A DNA stretch of 64,000 nt from UBA12170 sp964293475 (GTDB taxonomy: Bacteria > Bacteroidota > Bacteroidia > Bacteroidales > UBA12170). The notes under the pieces are model-generated. The model did no database searches. It had not been told where the DNA came from and was given only the letters and a program-made list of their open reading frames with translations. The position numbers and the translations under genes are program-made. This document shows positions 8,682-18,495 of this stretch, in pieces (position 1 is the stretch's first letter; each line of letters opens with the position of its first letter). The stretch covers positions 1 through 64,000 of the forward strand of contig CAXYYJ010000021.1 of assembly GCA_964293475.1 (NCBI GenBank), read 5' to 3'.

Positions 8682-11600
8682 ATGACAAAACCATTGATTT
8701 CAATTTTTGTTTTTCAAATCTTGCTGGGGTTTTTTCTGGCTTTTCAGCCCTCGCAGAGTCTGAGTCAAACAAACCAAACTTCGAAAATAAAAATCGGTAT
8801 TCTGGAATTCGCCAAAGGCCAGCATCCCCAGGAAATGGATTCTCTGTTTTCATCAATTCAGAAAAATGAATTGCTGGAATGTGAGCGAGTTGTCATTCAT
8901 AAAAAATTTAAAGCGAGAGATTTAGATAAATTCCAGGTCATTTGGATTCATCTTACCGATACAACCATCGCCATTGAAAATATCCTCCCAAAACATGATT
9001 TACAATCTCTAAAAACCTGGTGCGAAAAAGGGGGAAAACTCCTTTTAACCCTAAAAGCTTTGGAACTTTTGCCTGAGTTAGGTCTGGAAAATCAAAAACC
9101 ACAAAAACATGTGGCCGAAGCTAAAGACGAAGGATATGGTCGAAAACTGGGACTTCATGCACTCTACTCCCATCCCGTTTTTAAAGAAATGCATGGAGGT
9201 GCCTATATTTTTCAGCCCGACAAAGACACTACGACCATTCAATATGGCTATTTTGGGGAGAAAATGATTCCGCAGGGGAAAGTGATTGCCGTAGATTGGG
9301 CTTATATCCATCTCCACGAAAACAGCAAAATCGTTTTGGAATATGAGCTGGGGAAAGGAAAAATTCTGGCCATTGGGGCTTATACCCTGTTTTCGACATC
9401 CAACACGCATAAAACTGATTTAGAGTCTTTTATATCCAATTCAATACTATATCTTTTGGATGCAAACCCCTCGGAAGCCTATTTCTGGAATTATGCGCCC
9501 AATACAGTTCAATATCAGGAATTTGATGCTCCTGAAATCAATCTTTGGAGTCCTGCCACCTGGAATTTGGATAAGTCTTACATGTTTGCACAGAAAAAAT
9601 CATCCAACGATTTTTGGGATTTGCCCGGACAGCAAATTCTATTGATGGGGAAAGAAAACGGTGGCATAGAAGAAATCTGGGCTCACCCTTTCATGGCTCT
9701 GCGCGATTATGAAGTGGGCATCAGAAAGAATCCAACCGATTCGGTGCTGTGGCTGAGTTCAGTACAAAACAGCATAGAAATAGCACCTGCCTGGTTGCTG
9801 AGAGTTTACCATGTGGATGGAATTGTTTTCAAGGAATTTCTAACCGCCGATATAGAAAGCCCCGTAGCCCTTATGCATTACGAATGGGAAGGCACCGACA
9901 GCCTTGAAGTTTTTGTCCGGTTTAAATCACGTTTACGTATGATGTGGCCCTACTCTTCACACGTAACCGGACAGATTTCATATTCCTGGAACAAAAATCT
10001 CAATGCACTGGTTTTCAAAGATCAATTGGATAAAATGAGTGTGGTTGGGGGCAGCAATGTGGTACCTTTTTCAAAAAAACTGGGGAATTATTCCGAAATC
10101 AATCCTTACACTTTACAAAGTATTGATGCCCCGAAAGGCGATTTATTATTAGCTGGTTTACTGCATTTTAAACTCAAAAACCAACAGATTCTCGAGCTGC
10201 AATGGGCCGCAGGAAGTGCTGGAGTTGAGAAAACAATAGAGCTATATGCCACCAACGCAAAGCAAACCGACGAAATTCTGACCCATGCTCAACAATATTA
10301 TCAATTAGCCAACAAAAACCTACTTTCTATTACAACCCCCGATACCTTGTTTAACAAATACTTTCGATGGGCAGCCACCAGTGCCGGACAGTTTTTTGTT
10401 CACACACCCGGAATTGGCAAATCGTTGGTGGCTGGCTATGCCACTTCTGCCAGGGGATGGGATGGTAATCATGAAATTAATGGCCGCCCCGGCTATGCCT
10501 GGTATTTTGGCCGCGATGGGATATGGAGTGGATTTGCCCTCAATGATTTAGGGGATTTTGAGAAGGTGAAATCCATCCTGGAGCAATTCATTAAATTTCA
10601 GCATGAAAGCGGGAAAATCTACCACGAACTCACCACTTCGGGCGTAGCTCATTACGATGCCGCCGATGCAACACCGCTGTTTGTGGTGCTGGCGGGGCAA
10701 TATTTCCGCTATTCCGCCGATAGTATTTTCATCCAAAAGAACTGGCCTGCTATTAAAAAGGCCATGGATTTCTGTGAGTCAACCGATGTGGATCAGGACC
10801 ATCTCATCAACAATACCTTAGTGGGACATGGCTGGGTAGAAGGCGGCCATTTGTTCGGCGGACAAACAACCATTTATCTGGCATCGGTGTGGGCAGCCGC
10901 GCTCAAAGAAGCCGAAATCATGGCCAAAAATCTCAAATTAACCAACCTGGCAAATCACTATAATTTGGAGCGACAACTCGTTGAAAACAAAATAAATACA
11001 GATTTCTGGAACAGTGAAACCCACCATTTTAACCACAGCTTGAACAGCGATGGAAGCTATATTGAAGATATAACCATTATGCCTTCAATTCCCTTGTATT
11101 ACAGGCAAATTAAAGAACCCAAAAAGGCCGGCGATGTGCTTAAAAAATTGAGCTCAAACAATTTCACCGCCGATTGGGGTGTGCGGATTACGGGAATGGA
11201 CAGTCCGCGATTTAATCCAGCTGGATATCATACAGGAAGTGTTTGGCCGCTTTATACAGGTTGGGTGGCTTTGGCAGAATATAAAAACCAACGACCCTGT
11301 CAGGGATTCAGCCATTTATACCAGAATCTGAGCAATGGAAACGACTGGAGCATGGGCCACCGCGAAGAAGTTATTCATGGACTTCAATATCGCCCATCGG
11401 GAGTTTGCGCACACCAATGCTGGAGCGAAACCATGGCCATTCAACCAGCCATTGAAGGCTTACTTGGGCTCGATGTGAATGCAACAGAACACCAACTCAC
11501 TTTGGAGCCCGCATTCCCGGCTCATTGGGACTCCATCAATGTGTCAAACATTCCATTTGCCCATCAGAAACTTCACCTAAAAATGAAACGGAACGCGGCT

Positions 11601-12101
11601 CATTGCGAAATTACATTCACCAATAATGCTGATAAACAAGGTATTAATGTATCATTTAATCCTTATCTCGAATCAGGTTCCCATGTAAAAAGCGTATGGC
11701 TGAACGAGCAGCCTTTGGAGTTTTCAGTTGTGGAAAACAACGAAAACATTCAACTGCTCACTTCATTTGTATTGAATGAAACTTGTCATTTGGTGATTGA
11801 TTACGAAAGGGGAATTGAATGGATTCCAGTGGTTTATTCTGTAAAGCCAAATGATTTTTCCAAAGGCATAAGAATAATATCTTCAGCTTTCAAACCCAAT
11901 GAATATTCCCTGGAACTCGAAGGCCTTTCAGGAAGTGAATATTCCCTTTACCTGAGCACAGGAATTTATTCTGTGGAATCAGCAGAAGGGGCAGAAATTT
12001 CTGAATCGAATGGTAAATTATTGAAAATCAACATATCATTCCCCCAAGATTCGCAAAGACAAGGCTATAAAAGGCATACCGTGAAATTGAAACTTCACTA
12101 A
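8682..12101 (+). CDS. Exported (alpha/alpha)6-barrel glycoside hydrolase, glycogen-debranching-enzyme-like
   Basis: 1139 aa with a signal peptide (MTKPLISIFVFQILLGFF, cleavage near SLSQ). Residues ~35-260 resemble a ThuA/glutaminase-like Rossmann domain (IGILEFAKG, KTWCEKGGKLLLTLKA, LGKGKILAIGAYTLF). A beta-sandwich follows. The catalytic (alpha/alpha)6 barrel spans about 555-920: KYFRWAATSAGQFF, YAWYFGRDGIWSGFAL, LINNTLVGHGWVEGG and GSVWPLYTGWVALAEY, signatures shared by amylo-alpha-1,6-glucosidase-like and GH63/GH78-type enzymes. A C-terminal beta domain ends the chain. The substrate cannot be assigned from sequence; position in an arabinofuranosidase cluster favours plant or algal polysaccharide side chains. 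The 85-bp gap to the previous gene has no obvious terminator, so it is probably co-transcribed. Confidence 0.75.
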   Translation: MTKPLISIFVFQILLGFFLAFQPSQSLSQTNQTSKIKIGILEFAKGQHPQEMDSLFSSIQKNELLECERVVIHKKFKARDLDKFQVIWIHLTDTTIAIENILPKHDLQSLKTWCEKGGKLLLTLKALELLPELGLENQKPQKHVAEAKDEGYGRKLGLHALYSHPVFKEMHGGAYIFQPDKDTTTIQYGYFGEKMIPQGKVIAVDWAYIHLHENSKIVLEYELGKGKILAIGAYTLFSTSNTHKTDLESFISNSILYLLDANPSEAYFWNYAPNTVQYQEFDAPEINLWSPATWNLDKSYMFAQKKSSNDFWDLPGQQILLMGKENGGIEEIWAHPFMALRDYEVGIRKNPTDSVLWLSSVQNSIEIAPAWLLRVYHVDGIVFKEFLTADIESPVALMHYEWEGTDSLEVFVRFKSRLRMMWPYSSHVTGQISYSWNKNLNALVFKDQLDKMSVVGGSNVVPFSKKLGNYSEINPYTLQSIDAPKGDLLLAGLLHFKLKNQQILELQWAAGSAGVEKTIELYATNAKQTDEILTHAQQYYQLANKNLLSITTPDTLFNKYFRWAATSAGQFFVHTPGIGKSLVAGYATSARGWDGNHEINGRPGYAWYFGRDGIWSGFALNDLGDFEKVKSILEQFIKFQHESGKIYHELTTSGVAHYDAADATPLFVVLAGQYFRYSADSIFIQKNWPAIKKAMDFCESTDVDQDHLINNTLVGHGWVEGGHLFGGQTTIYLASVWAAALKEAEIMAKNLKLTNLANHYNLERQLVENKINTDFWNSETHHFNHSLNSDGSYIEDITIMPSIPLYYRQIKEPKKAGDVLKKLSSNNFTADWGVRITGMDSPRFNPAGYHTGSVWPLYTGWVALAEYKNQRPCQGFSHLYQNLSNGNDWSMGHREEVIHGLQYRPSGVCAHQCWSETMAIQPAIEGLLGLDVNATEHQLTLEPAFPAHWDSINVSNIPFAHQKLHLKMKRNAAHCEITFTNNADKQGINVSFNPYLESGSHVKSVWLNEQPLEFSVVENNENIQLLTSFVLNETCHLVIDYERGIEWIPVVYSVKPNDFSKGIRIISSAFKPNEYSLELEGLSGSEYSLYLSTGIYSVESAEGAEISESNGKLLKINISFPQDSQRQGYKRHTVKLKLH

Positions 12102-12125
12102 ACAGTAAAACGCAAAATCTGAGTT

Positions 12126-13748
12126 TTATCTGGTTCCTGAATAAAGTTTTTCCCTCAGGGCATGAATTTTTTCGTCGGAAATATAGTCATCGTATTCCAT
12201 ATACTTATCGATGATGCCATTGGGGGTTAATTCAATGATTCGGTTACATACCGTTTGAATAAACTCGTGATCGTGCGACGACATAAAAATATTTCCGGGG
12301 AATTTGATTAAGTTATTGTTGAACGATTGAATTGACTCCAAATCCAAATGGTTGGTGGGTGTATCGAGCACCAAAGCATTGGCGTTCACAAGCATCATCT
12401 TCGATATCATACAACGCATTTTTTCTCCCCCCGATAATACGTCAACAGATTTTAGAATTTCTTCGCCGGTGAAAAGCATCTTGCCCAAATAACCTTTAAT
12501 GAACAAATCGGTGGTATCGCTCGAAAACTGGCAAAGCCAGTCGAATAGGTTCAACTTTGAGCGGAAAAAAGTTGAATTGTCTAATGGCAAATAAGCATTG
12601 GTGATGGTTTGTCCCCATTCAAATCCCCCCGCATCGGGCTTCATATGTCCCATGATGATTTCGAAAAAGGTGGTCATTGCTCGTGGATCGCGCGATAGGA
12701 ATACGATTTTATCGCCTTTGTTGGCATAGAATTCCACATCTTTAAAAATTACTTTTCCATCGATTGAAGCTTTTAATCCACTCACTTCCAGAATCTTATC
12801 ACCAGACTCACGTTCTGGATTAAAAATGATTCCGGGGTATTTTCGGGTACTGGGTTTAATATCTTCAATATTAAGCTTTTCAATCATTTTCTTGCGGCTT
12901 GTGGCTTGTTTCGACTTCGAAACATTGGCGCTAAAACGACTGATAAACTCCTGCAGCTCTTTCTTCTTATCTTCAGCTTTCTTGTTTTGCATTTGCAACT
13001 GTTTCAAAGCCAGCTGACTACTTTGATACCAGAAGCTATAATTCCCCGCAAAAATCTGAATCTTTCCAAAGTCAATATCTACAGAATGTGTACTGATAGC
13101 ATCGAGAAAGTGGCGGTCGTGGGAAACTACCAAAACAGTGTTTTCATAATTGGCCAAATAACTTTCCAACCACATCACTGTTTCCAAATCCAGGTCGTTG
13201 GTGGGCTCATCGAGAAGCAGATTATCGGGTTTTCCAAACAAAGCCTGGGCAAGCAAAACCCGCACCTTTTGCTTTCCGCTCATGTCTTTCATCAAGGTAT
13301 AATGGTATTCTTCCTTGATTCCCAAATCGCTGAGCAGGCTGGCGGCGTCGCTTTCAGCATTCCAACCATCCATGTCGGCAAATTTTTCTTCAAGCTCCGC
13401 AGCCCTGATTCCATCGGCATCGGTAAACTCTGTTTTGGCATAAAGGGCATCTTTCTCGTGCATGATATCCCAAAGGTGCGAATGGCCTTTCATTACAGTA
13501 TCGAGAACGGAAAACTCGTCGAAAGCAAAGTGGTTCTGACTTAAAACCGAAAGACGTTCGCCCGCCCCAAGACTGATATGACCGGCTGTACTCTCTATTT
13601 CTCCCGAAATGGCCTTAAGAAAAGTAGACTTTCCAGCTCCATTGGCTCCAATGACCCCATAACAATTTCCGGGGGTAAACTTCATGTTAACATCTTGAAA
13701 CAAAACCCTTTTGCCAAACTGAATTCTTAAATCTGATACTGTAATCAT
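12126..13748 (-). CDS. ABC-F family ATPase, YbiT-like, with degenerate second site
   Basis: 540 aa soluble protein with two tandem ATP-binding cassettes and no membrane segment, the ABC-F arrangement of ribosome-associated translation factors. Cassette 1 has Walker A GANGAGKST and Walker B LLLDEPTNDLD; its signature is MSGKQK rather than LSGGQ. Cassette 2 is degenerate: the Walker A position reads LSRDPRAMTT and Walker B reads VLDTPTNHLD, lacking the catalytic Glu, while its LSGGEKMR signature is intact. A charged coiled linker (residues ~235-300) joins them. Start ATG 13748 (MITVSDLRIQFG) is chosen because cassettes of this family begin there; the longer frame to 13790 adds an unconserved 14 residues. 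It probably acts on the ribosome in the cytoplasm. It is convergent with the preceding hydrolase. Confidence 0.88.
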   Translation of the reverse strand: MITVSDLRIQFGKRVLFQDVNMKFTPGNCYGVIGANGAGKSTFLKAISGEIESTAGHISLGAGERLSVLSQNHFAFDEFSVLDTVMKGHSHLWDIMHEKDALYAKTEFTDADGIRAAELEEKFADMDGWNAESDAASLLSDLGIKEEYHYTLMKDMSGKQKVRVLLAQALFGKPDNLLLDEPTNDLDLETVMWLESYLANYENTVLVVSHDRHFLDAISTHSVDIDFGKIQIFAGNYSFWYQSSQLALKQLQMQNKKAEDKKKELQEFISRFSANVSKSKQATSRKKMIEKLNIEDIKPSTRKYPGIIFNPERESGDKILEVSGLKASIDGKVIFKDVEFYANKGDKIVFLSRDPRAMTTFFEIIMGHMKPDAGGFEWGQTITNAYLPLDNSTFFRSKLNLFDWLCQFSSDTTDLFIKGYLGKMLFTGEEILKSVDVLSGGEKMRCMISKMMLVNANALVLDTPTNHLDLESIQSFNNNLIKFPGNIFMSSHDHEFIQTVCNRIIELTPNGIIDKYMEYDDYISDEKIHALREKLYSGTR

Positions 13749-13837
13749 TAAATTTTCTGTTAGTTGATACTCAATTAAAAAAGTTTGCAAAAGTAGTGAT
13801 AATAATGTGATATATATCTTATCGCAATCTTATTTTA

Positions 13838-15868
13838 TTAATTCCCCATTTCAACTCTGCAAACCATGTGCCTGCCTACAGGCTCGTTATACCTAAAGCA
13901 AAAACAAACGGGGCTTCCTCCCCGACAGAGAATTATTCTATTGATGAACCATTCAACTATCATTTTTTGAGTAACACTTTCGTTTCCAATGGTTACTGTG
14001 TAGAAATAAACTCCAGCATTTAGATTTTCAGCATTTATTTCAATACTTTGAGTTCCATTGATTGTTCCGGCATTGATTGTGGAAACAGTTTGGCCTAACA
14101 TATTGGTTATATTGACCTTGGCTTCACCTGGTTTCACTGTGGATACTTCAATGGTGGTTGTTCCGCTAAAAGGATTGGGTTGATTTGAAGAAACTCTAAA
14201 CCCAATTTCGGCATTCTGCTCACTAATTCCAACAAAATCGCCTATAGCAGGAAACTCAATACCAGTGATATAGCTAATGGATACAGGTGATGATGCTCCG
14301 TTGGATGCAAATTCACCAGGACTTATGGTTTGCATATAAGGAATGGTATAACTGTCTGTCCCTTCATCGTAGATGGCACGCTCAGCACCATAGGTATAAT
14401 AATAGAAAGTTTCATACAAAGTTCCCTCAGTAAAGCAAACCGATTCGGATACCTGATTGGTATGAACATTTTTCGACCAGCCAAAAAGATCGGGGTTCGT
14501 ATTATAACCCGAAGTTAAATCGCGGCTATCTATCCAGGTGAGGAATACTTCGTTTTCGAAATGGTTCTTAGCACTGCTGATGCGGTGTTGCCAGCCATCC
14601 CCGTTATAGTTTCCTTCGGTGGTTGAAGATAAATTTTGAGTATTCAATGAGTCAACCCACATAATATCAATAATACCTTCATCGCCAATAGTGAGATTGA
14701 ATAAATCACCAGGAATACTCCATCCCCAACCCAATGAATCGGGATATGTCAGCACATCGGCACTGTGGCTCGAAGCTGCAACAAACATTTGTAGATTTCC
14801 TCTGTGGTCAACAACCCCAGTGCTCTCAAATATAGAAGGAATCATAACTCCCTCGCTGTTTTCGATAATATATGGCTCTAAAAAGGCTTGCATTTCGTCG
14901 GTGAGGAAATCAATCTCAATAAAATCCCAGCTATCGCCACCATCTACAGTTTTAAAAAGCAATGGGCGGTAACCCGATGGTGTACTGTTATTTACGCCAA
15001 TCATCCACATATAACCAACCTGGCCATAATCGCTCCAGGCCATTTCGATTCCGCCGTCGTGAGCCTGATAGCCCCCGATCCAGGCCATAGTGCCATCTTC
15101 GGTGCTTTGATACAGATCCATTTCAAGATATTGTGAATCATCCCAGTTGAAAGAGGTACCGTTAAACTCACCATAAATTGGTTGCAATTCGGCAGTTTGA
15201 TAGTTTCCCCAGTCGCCTGTAGGCAACATATTTAAACAACGAACTTCGTTTCCAATTTGAGTCAGGCCATACTGATTCCAGTATCCATCTTCAATATTGT
15301 CGGCATTGTGCGAAACTTCAATGGCTCTGTTGTCGCCATTAAGCTGAATACTCGACCACATTTTGTAACCCCAGTCGGCACCAACATGGCTGATGTTTTG
15401 TACTACTCCAAAAGCATTGTCTAATTCACTATTTCCAGCGGGATTGAAAACAATGCCCGAAGGGAAATCATTGATAAAAGAACCACCATTATTCACCACA
15501 TTAATTGCCTCAGACCAGGTTTCGCCCATATCGGTGGAATAAACCATCCCAATATCAGTTCCTGTGGAACCATAGGTTGCAGGGTCCATAATAAATGTAA
15601 TGGTTATAACACCCAATTCCGGATTATAAGAAATAGCGCGGGTGTCTTCTTTTCTAACGCTTCTGTAATCCTTGGCTTTGCCTACATATATTCTGTTGAC
15701 ATCATTTATAGCCTTGGCTGAGGTATTCAACACAGGTTCCGGAAGATTGTTCTGCTGTGTGAGCTCAATATCTTTCGACTTTTTTAAAAGGTTGGTTTGC
15801 ACTTTGTTCTGGGCCATTATACTGACCGAGAATACAAGTACCAATGCGAATAGTAAAAATTTTTTCAT
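13838..15868 (-). CDS. T9SS-secreted protein with Asp-box (BNR) repeats and an abnormal C-terminal extension
   Basis: 676 aa from ATG 15868 (MKKFLLFALVLVF signal peptide, MAQ cleavage); the upstream in-frame extension to 15970 would bury the signal peptide. Asp-box motifs STDMGETWSEA and TVDGGDSWDF point to a sialidase-like beta-propeller, although catalytic sialidase residues are not evident. The region beginning SNQPNPFSGTTTIEV and running to KMIVE is a type A T9SS sorting domain, so the protein should be exported through the Por system and attached or released at the cell surface. Normally such domains end at about KMIVE; here translation continues for 37 more residues of low-quality, Cys- and Arg-rich sequence. 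One substitution (TGG to TGA or TAG at 13949-13951) would restore a normal end. Confidence 0.8.
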   Translation of the reverse strand: MKKFLLFALVLVFSVSIMAQNKVQTNLLKKSKDIELTQQNNLPEPVLNTSAKAINDVNRIYVGKAKDYRSVRKEDTRAISYNPELGVITITFIMDPATYGSTGTDIGMVYSTDMGETWSEAINVVNNGGSFINDFPSGIVFNPAGNSELDNAFGVVQNISHVGADWGYKMWSSIQLNGDNRAIEVSHNADNIEDGYWNQYGLTQIGNEVRCLNMLPTGDWGNYQTAELQPIYGEFNGTSFNWDDSQYLEMDLYQSTEDGTMAWIGGYQAHDGGIEMAWSDYGQVGYMWMIGVNNSTPSGYRPLLFKTVDGGDSWDFIEIDFLTDEMQAFLEPYIIENSEGVMIPSIFESTGVVDHRGNLQMFVAASSHSADVLTYPDSLGWGWSIPGDLFNLTIGDEGIIDIMWVDSLNTQNLSSTTEGNYNGDGWQHRISSAKNHFENEVFLTWIDSRDLTSGYNTNPDLFGWSKNVHTNQVSESVCFTEGTLYETFYYYTYGAERAIYDEGTDSYTIPYMQTISPGEFASNGASSPVSISYITGIEFPAIGDFVGISEQNAEIGFRVSSNQPNPFSGTTTIEVSTVKPGEAKVNITNMLGQTVSTINAGTINGTQSIEINAENLNAGVYFYTVTIGNESVTQKMIVEWFINRIILCRGGSPVCFCFRYNEPVGRHMVCRVEMGN

Positions 15869-16065
15869 AGCTGATTTTATTAATGATAAAAGGCAAATAT
15901 AAATAAAAATGCAGCCACATTGCATAAAACCTAAGTCTGGCGCAGGTTTAACATTATTTTGTCCTTTCAAAGCAAAAAATCAGCCTTTTCCCTGCCATCA
16001 AATCAGCGTAACTAAAAACAAATAAGAGCGTAGAAGCCAGAACATTTGTGTGTTAAAATTTAAAT

Positions 16066-17214
16066 ATGAAAAGAATTACGCTGGTTATTGCGCTTGCCTT
16101 AGCTCTGGCTTCATGCAATAAAACAAAGGAAAATCCTGAATCACTGCAAAATACATCCGATTTGACCATCAATACATCTGTTGAAGAGCTTAAGGCGCGG
16201 ATCGAATATTTAAATACTCCTGTCAGTTTTAGTAATAATGGAAAATCGCTGGATTATAATCTGGTCGCCAGCATTCATCCTGCAGAAATAAATGGGGTTA
16301 AACTCTCGGCAACCTGCGTGGTGGCAGGTACTGAGAAAGCTTATGTTGCTTTCCACACCAAAGGGAATCTTATCGGGGGAGAACTTCTCACCATCGACAT
16401 CATTGACCCTTCCTCGCCGGTTATTGTTCAATCGGCACAAAGTGAAAGCCTTGATTTCAACGATATTTACAGAACCGATGACGACCTGTCTCTATATGTG
16501 TGCGGAGATGAAAAAAATCAAAGCCGCGCTCAGGCTTTCTTTGCCGAATTAACACTCGACGAAAACGCAGTTCCGGGCGATATGTTCAACTGGAAAAGAA
16601 ACGCCAACGCCTACTCAGGAAACTCTGTAACCATCACCAGCAAAGATGGCAACGAATACATCTGGATGACCAGCGGAAGCAATGGCGGCCTGGAAGTTGC
16701 AAGCCGCAGCAATCCCGATGAGATGATTTTTTCTTTCAACGCATCCTACACCAAACAATTTGATGCCGATCGCAATTTCGGTGCTGTTGTCTTTGGCATT
16801 CAGGAGAATCTTTCGGTCATCAGAGTTTTTCAATTGGACAACGAATTCCAGTTTACCGATTATCAAATTCCCTACGATGTGACGCTTCTGGGGAAAAACA
16901 GCTTAGTTGTGGAACGAAATCTGGCCTATCTGGCCATGGGGAACAATGGTCTTGTAGTTTTCGACCTGGAAGCAGGCGAAATAGTTCAAACCTTTAAAGC
17001 CGATGGTGGAACAGCCAATGCCGTTTTTGTGGAGAAAGATTTTGTTTATCTGGCCTACGGAAGTGCTGGTCTATATATTTTGGATGCTGCCAGCCTCGAA
17101 AACTTAGGCAATTGGCGCTACGATGGAAGCTGCAATTTTGTTTATGTGGAACACGAAACCGTTTTTGTAGCCAATGGCGATGGAGAAGGTTTTTTAGTGC
17201 TTCAGCAAAAATAA
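16066..17214 (+). CDS. Beta-propeller (LVIVP-like) lipoprotein
   Basis: 382 aa lipoprotein (signal MKRITLVIALALALASC). After a ~40-residue linker, it has repeated blades of the form RNLAYLAMGNNGLVVFDL and DFVYLAYGSAGLYILDAA, typical of LVIVP-repeat propellers. No catalytic residues are recognised; such proteins are usually surface or periplasmic scaffolds. It stands alone, divergent from the T9SS cargo gene on one side and convergent with the esterase gene on the other. Confidence in fold is fair; function is unknown. Confidence 0.7.
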   Translation: MKRITLVIALALALASCNKTKENPESLQNTSDLTINTSVEELKARIEYLNTPVSFSNNGKSLDYNLVASIHPAEINGVKLSATCVVAGTEKAYVAFHTKGNLIGGELLTIDIIDPSSPVIVQSAQSESLDFNDIYRTDDDLSLYVCGDEKNQSRAQAFFAELTLDENAVPGDMFNWKRNANAYSGNSVTITSKDGNEYIWMTSGSNGGLEVASRSNPDEMIFSFNASYTKQFDADRNFGAVVFGIQENLSVIRVFQLDNEFQFTDYQIPYDVTLLGKNSLVVERNLAYLAMGNNGLVVFDLEAGEIVQTFKADGGTANAVFVEKDFVYLAYGSAGLYILDAASLENLGNWRYDGSCNFVYVEHETVFVANGDGEGFLVLQQK

Positions 17215-17235
17215 TACACCCGAAATCATCAGGGA

Positions 17236-18495
17236 TTATTGATTCCCTTTTTTAAATTCATAAGTCAAAATTGATGTTTCAGATGGCTTGGCAATCAGCT
17301 TTGGTTCTTTGCCCTTCAAATACATATCGAAAAAATCGACCAAATAGTCATTAAGCTGCACAAGTGCTTCAGCACCATCAATTTTCCCAACCATACTATT
17401 CTTTAAATCAGTGGATTGATAGGGCATAACCGCGCCATCGCTAAATAAAAAATGGCTGGCATTGGGGAACGACAAAAAAGAAAAATCGCTGATGGTATTC
17501 TTAAAATTTACGGTATTTCCAAGATTCCATTTGGGGTTGTAGTCGCTCTGAACCAACATAAAGGGCTGTTTCATAGGGTTATCTATGGTGGTGCCAAACT
17601 GAAAACAATCTAAATTTATCCCCGCTTTTACTCTCAAATCCTCCTGACATAGCTCGCCGGTTACAGCACCTCCCACAGACTGACCAAATGCTCCAATGGC
17701 TGAAAGGTCCATCTTTCCAAGTATGGAATGGCTTTTTCTATGTTTCTCATCGCTGATATAATCCACAAAAAACCTGGAATCTGCTACCCACCACCCTATC
17801 ACTTTATTGAAACGATGCAGCATTCTGTGATAATATCGTGTTATCTCTTCTACATTTTCAGGGGAATTGGTTGGCTTCCACTGAAAAAAATTAGCCACTA
17901 CCAGCTGCAAATAAGCCCATTGCGCTCTCTTTCTCTTTAAAAGCATTACCTGATTTGGCGGGAAAGTCATATAAGGCTGCTCGTAAGGATGGTTGATGCT
18001 GCAGACAATATATCCCTGGCTGGCCAAGGCTTCCATCATGGCGGTGTAGAGCTCCGGCAATCCAAAATAATAGCCTGGATTAAAAATAATGACAGGCAAA
18101 TTAGAATCACTGACTATGATGGGGGCTTCGGAATAGGAATGTGTTGGATATTTTTGAAGTTCCAGCATCCATTCCAGGGGTAATTTTTTCGATTTAAATG
18201 TCTCGTAAATGGTTTCGGTTGGATAGGTTGACAAATAAGCCTCTACCTTTTGACCTTTATTTGGCACAGCCGGATACCAAATCTTTATATATAACCTCCT
18301 ATATTCCTTTCTTTCAAGGGGATTTATCCGGCTGGAATCGGTTAAGAACAGTTCGGTGGTTCCAATTTGAAACGGGCCTTTTGGCTTTGGTAAAAAATCT
18401 GTCGTGCTCTGAGAAAAGGAAAAAGTGCATAAACCAAGAAAAATAGCAATAAGACCTGGCAACAAGCCTTTATTCACCAGTTTATTCATCTTCAT
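17236..18495 (-). CDS. Exported alpha/beta hydrolase, platelet-activating-factor acetylhydrolase-like
   Basis: 419 aa with an N-terminal signal (LLPGLIAIFLGLCTFSFSQ). The nucleophile elbow GAFGQSVGG and the downstream NASHFLF His, with LPVIIFNPGYYFG before them as the oxyanion-loop region, match the PAF-acetylhydrolase/dienelactone hydrolase group, serine esterases that cleave short acyl chains. The physiological substrate is unknown. The first 14 bases overlap the 3' end of the upstream metallophosphatase gene, so the two are translationally coupled; an alternative ATG is at 18489. Confidence 0.8.
   Translation of the reverse strand: MKMNKLVNKGLLPGLIAIFLGLCTFSFSQSTTDFLPKPKGPFQIGTTELFLTDSSRINPLERKEYRRLYIKIWYPAVPNKGQKVEAYLSTYPTETIYETFKSKKLPLEWMLELQKYPTHSYSEAPIIVSDSNLPVIIFNPGYYFGLPELYTAMMEALASQGYIVCSINHPYEQPYMTFPPNQVMLLKRKRAQWAYLQLVVANFFQWKPTNSPENVEEITRYYHRMLHRFNKVIGWWVADSRFFVDYISDEKHRKSHSILGKMDLSAIGAFGQSVGGAVTGELCQEDLRVKAGINLDCFQFGTTIDNPMKQPFMLVQSDYNPKWNLGNTVNFKNTISDFSFLSFPNASHFLFSDGAVMPYQSTDLKNSMVGKIDGAEALVQLNDYLVDFFDMYLKGKEPKLIAKPSETSILTYEFKKGNQ

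Noticed and set aside
12906..13544. 212-codon frame opposite the ABC-F gene
   Set aside because: Overlaps the conserved cassettes on the other strand and has low-complexity Phe/Gln-rich sequence.
13909..13924. CGGGG/CCCCG hairpin in the C-terminal extension of the T9SS cargo
   Set aside because: Only 5 bp with no T-run on either side; too weak to call a terminator or repeat element.
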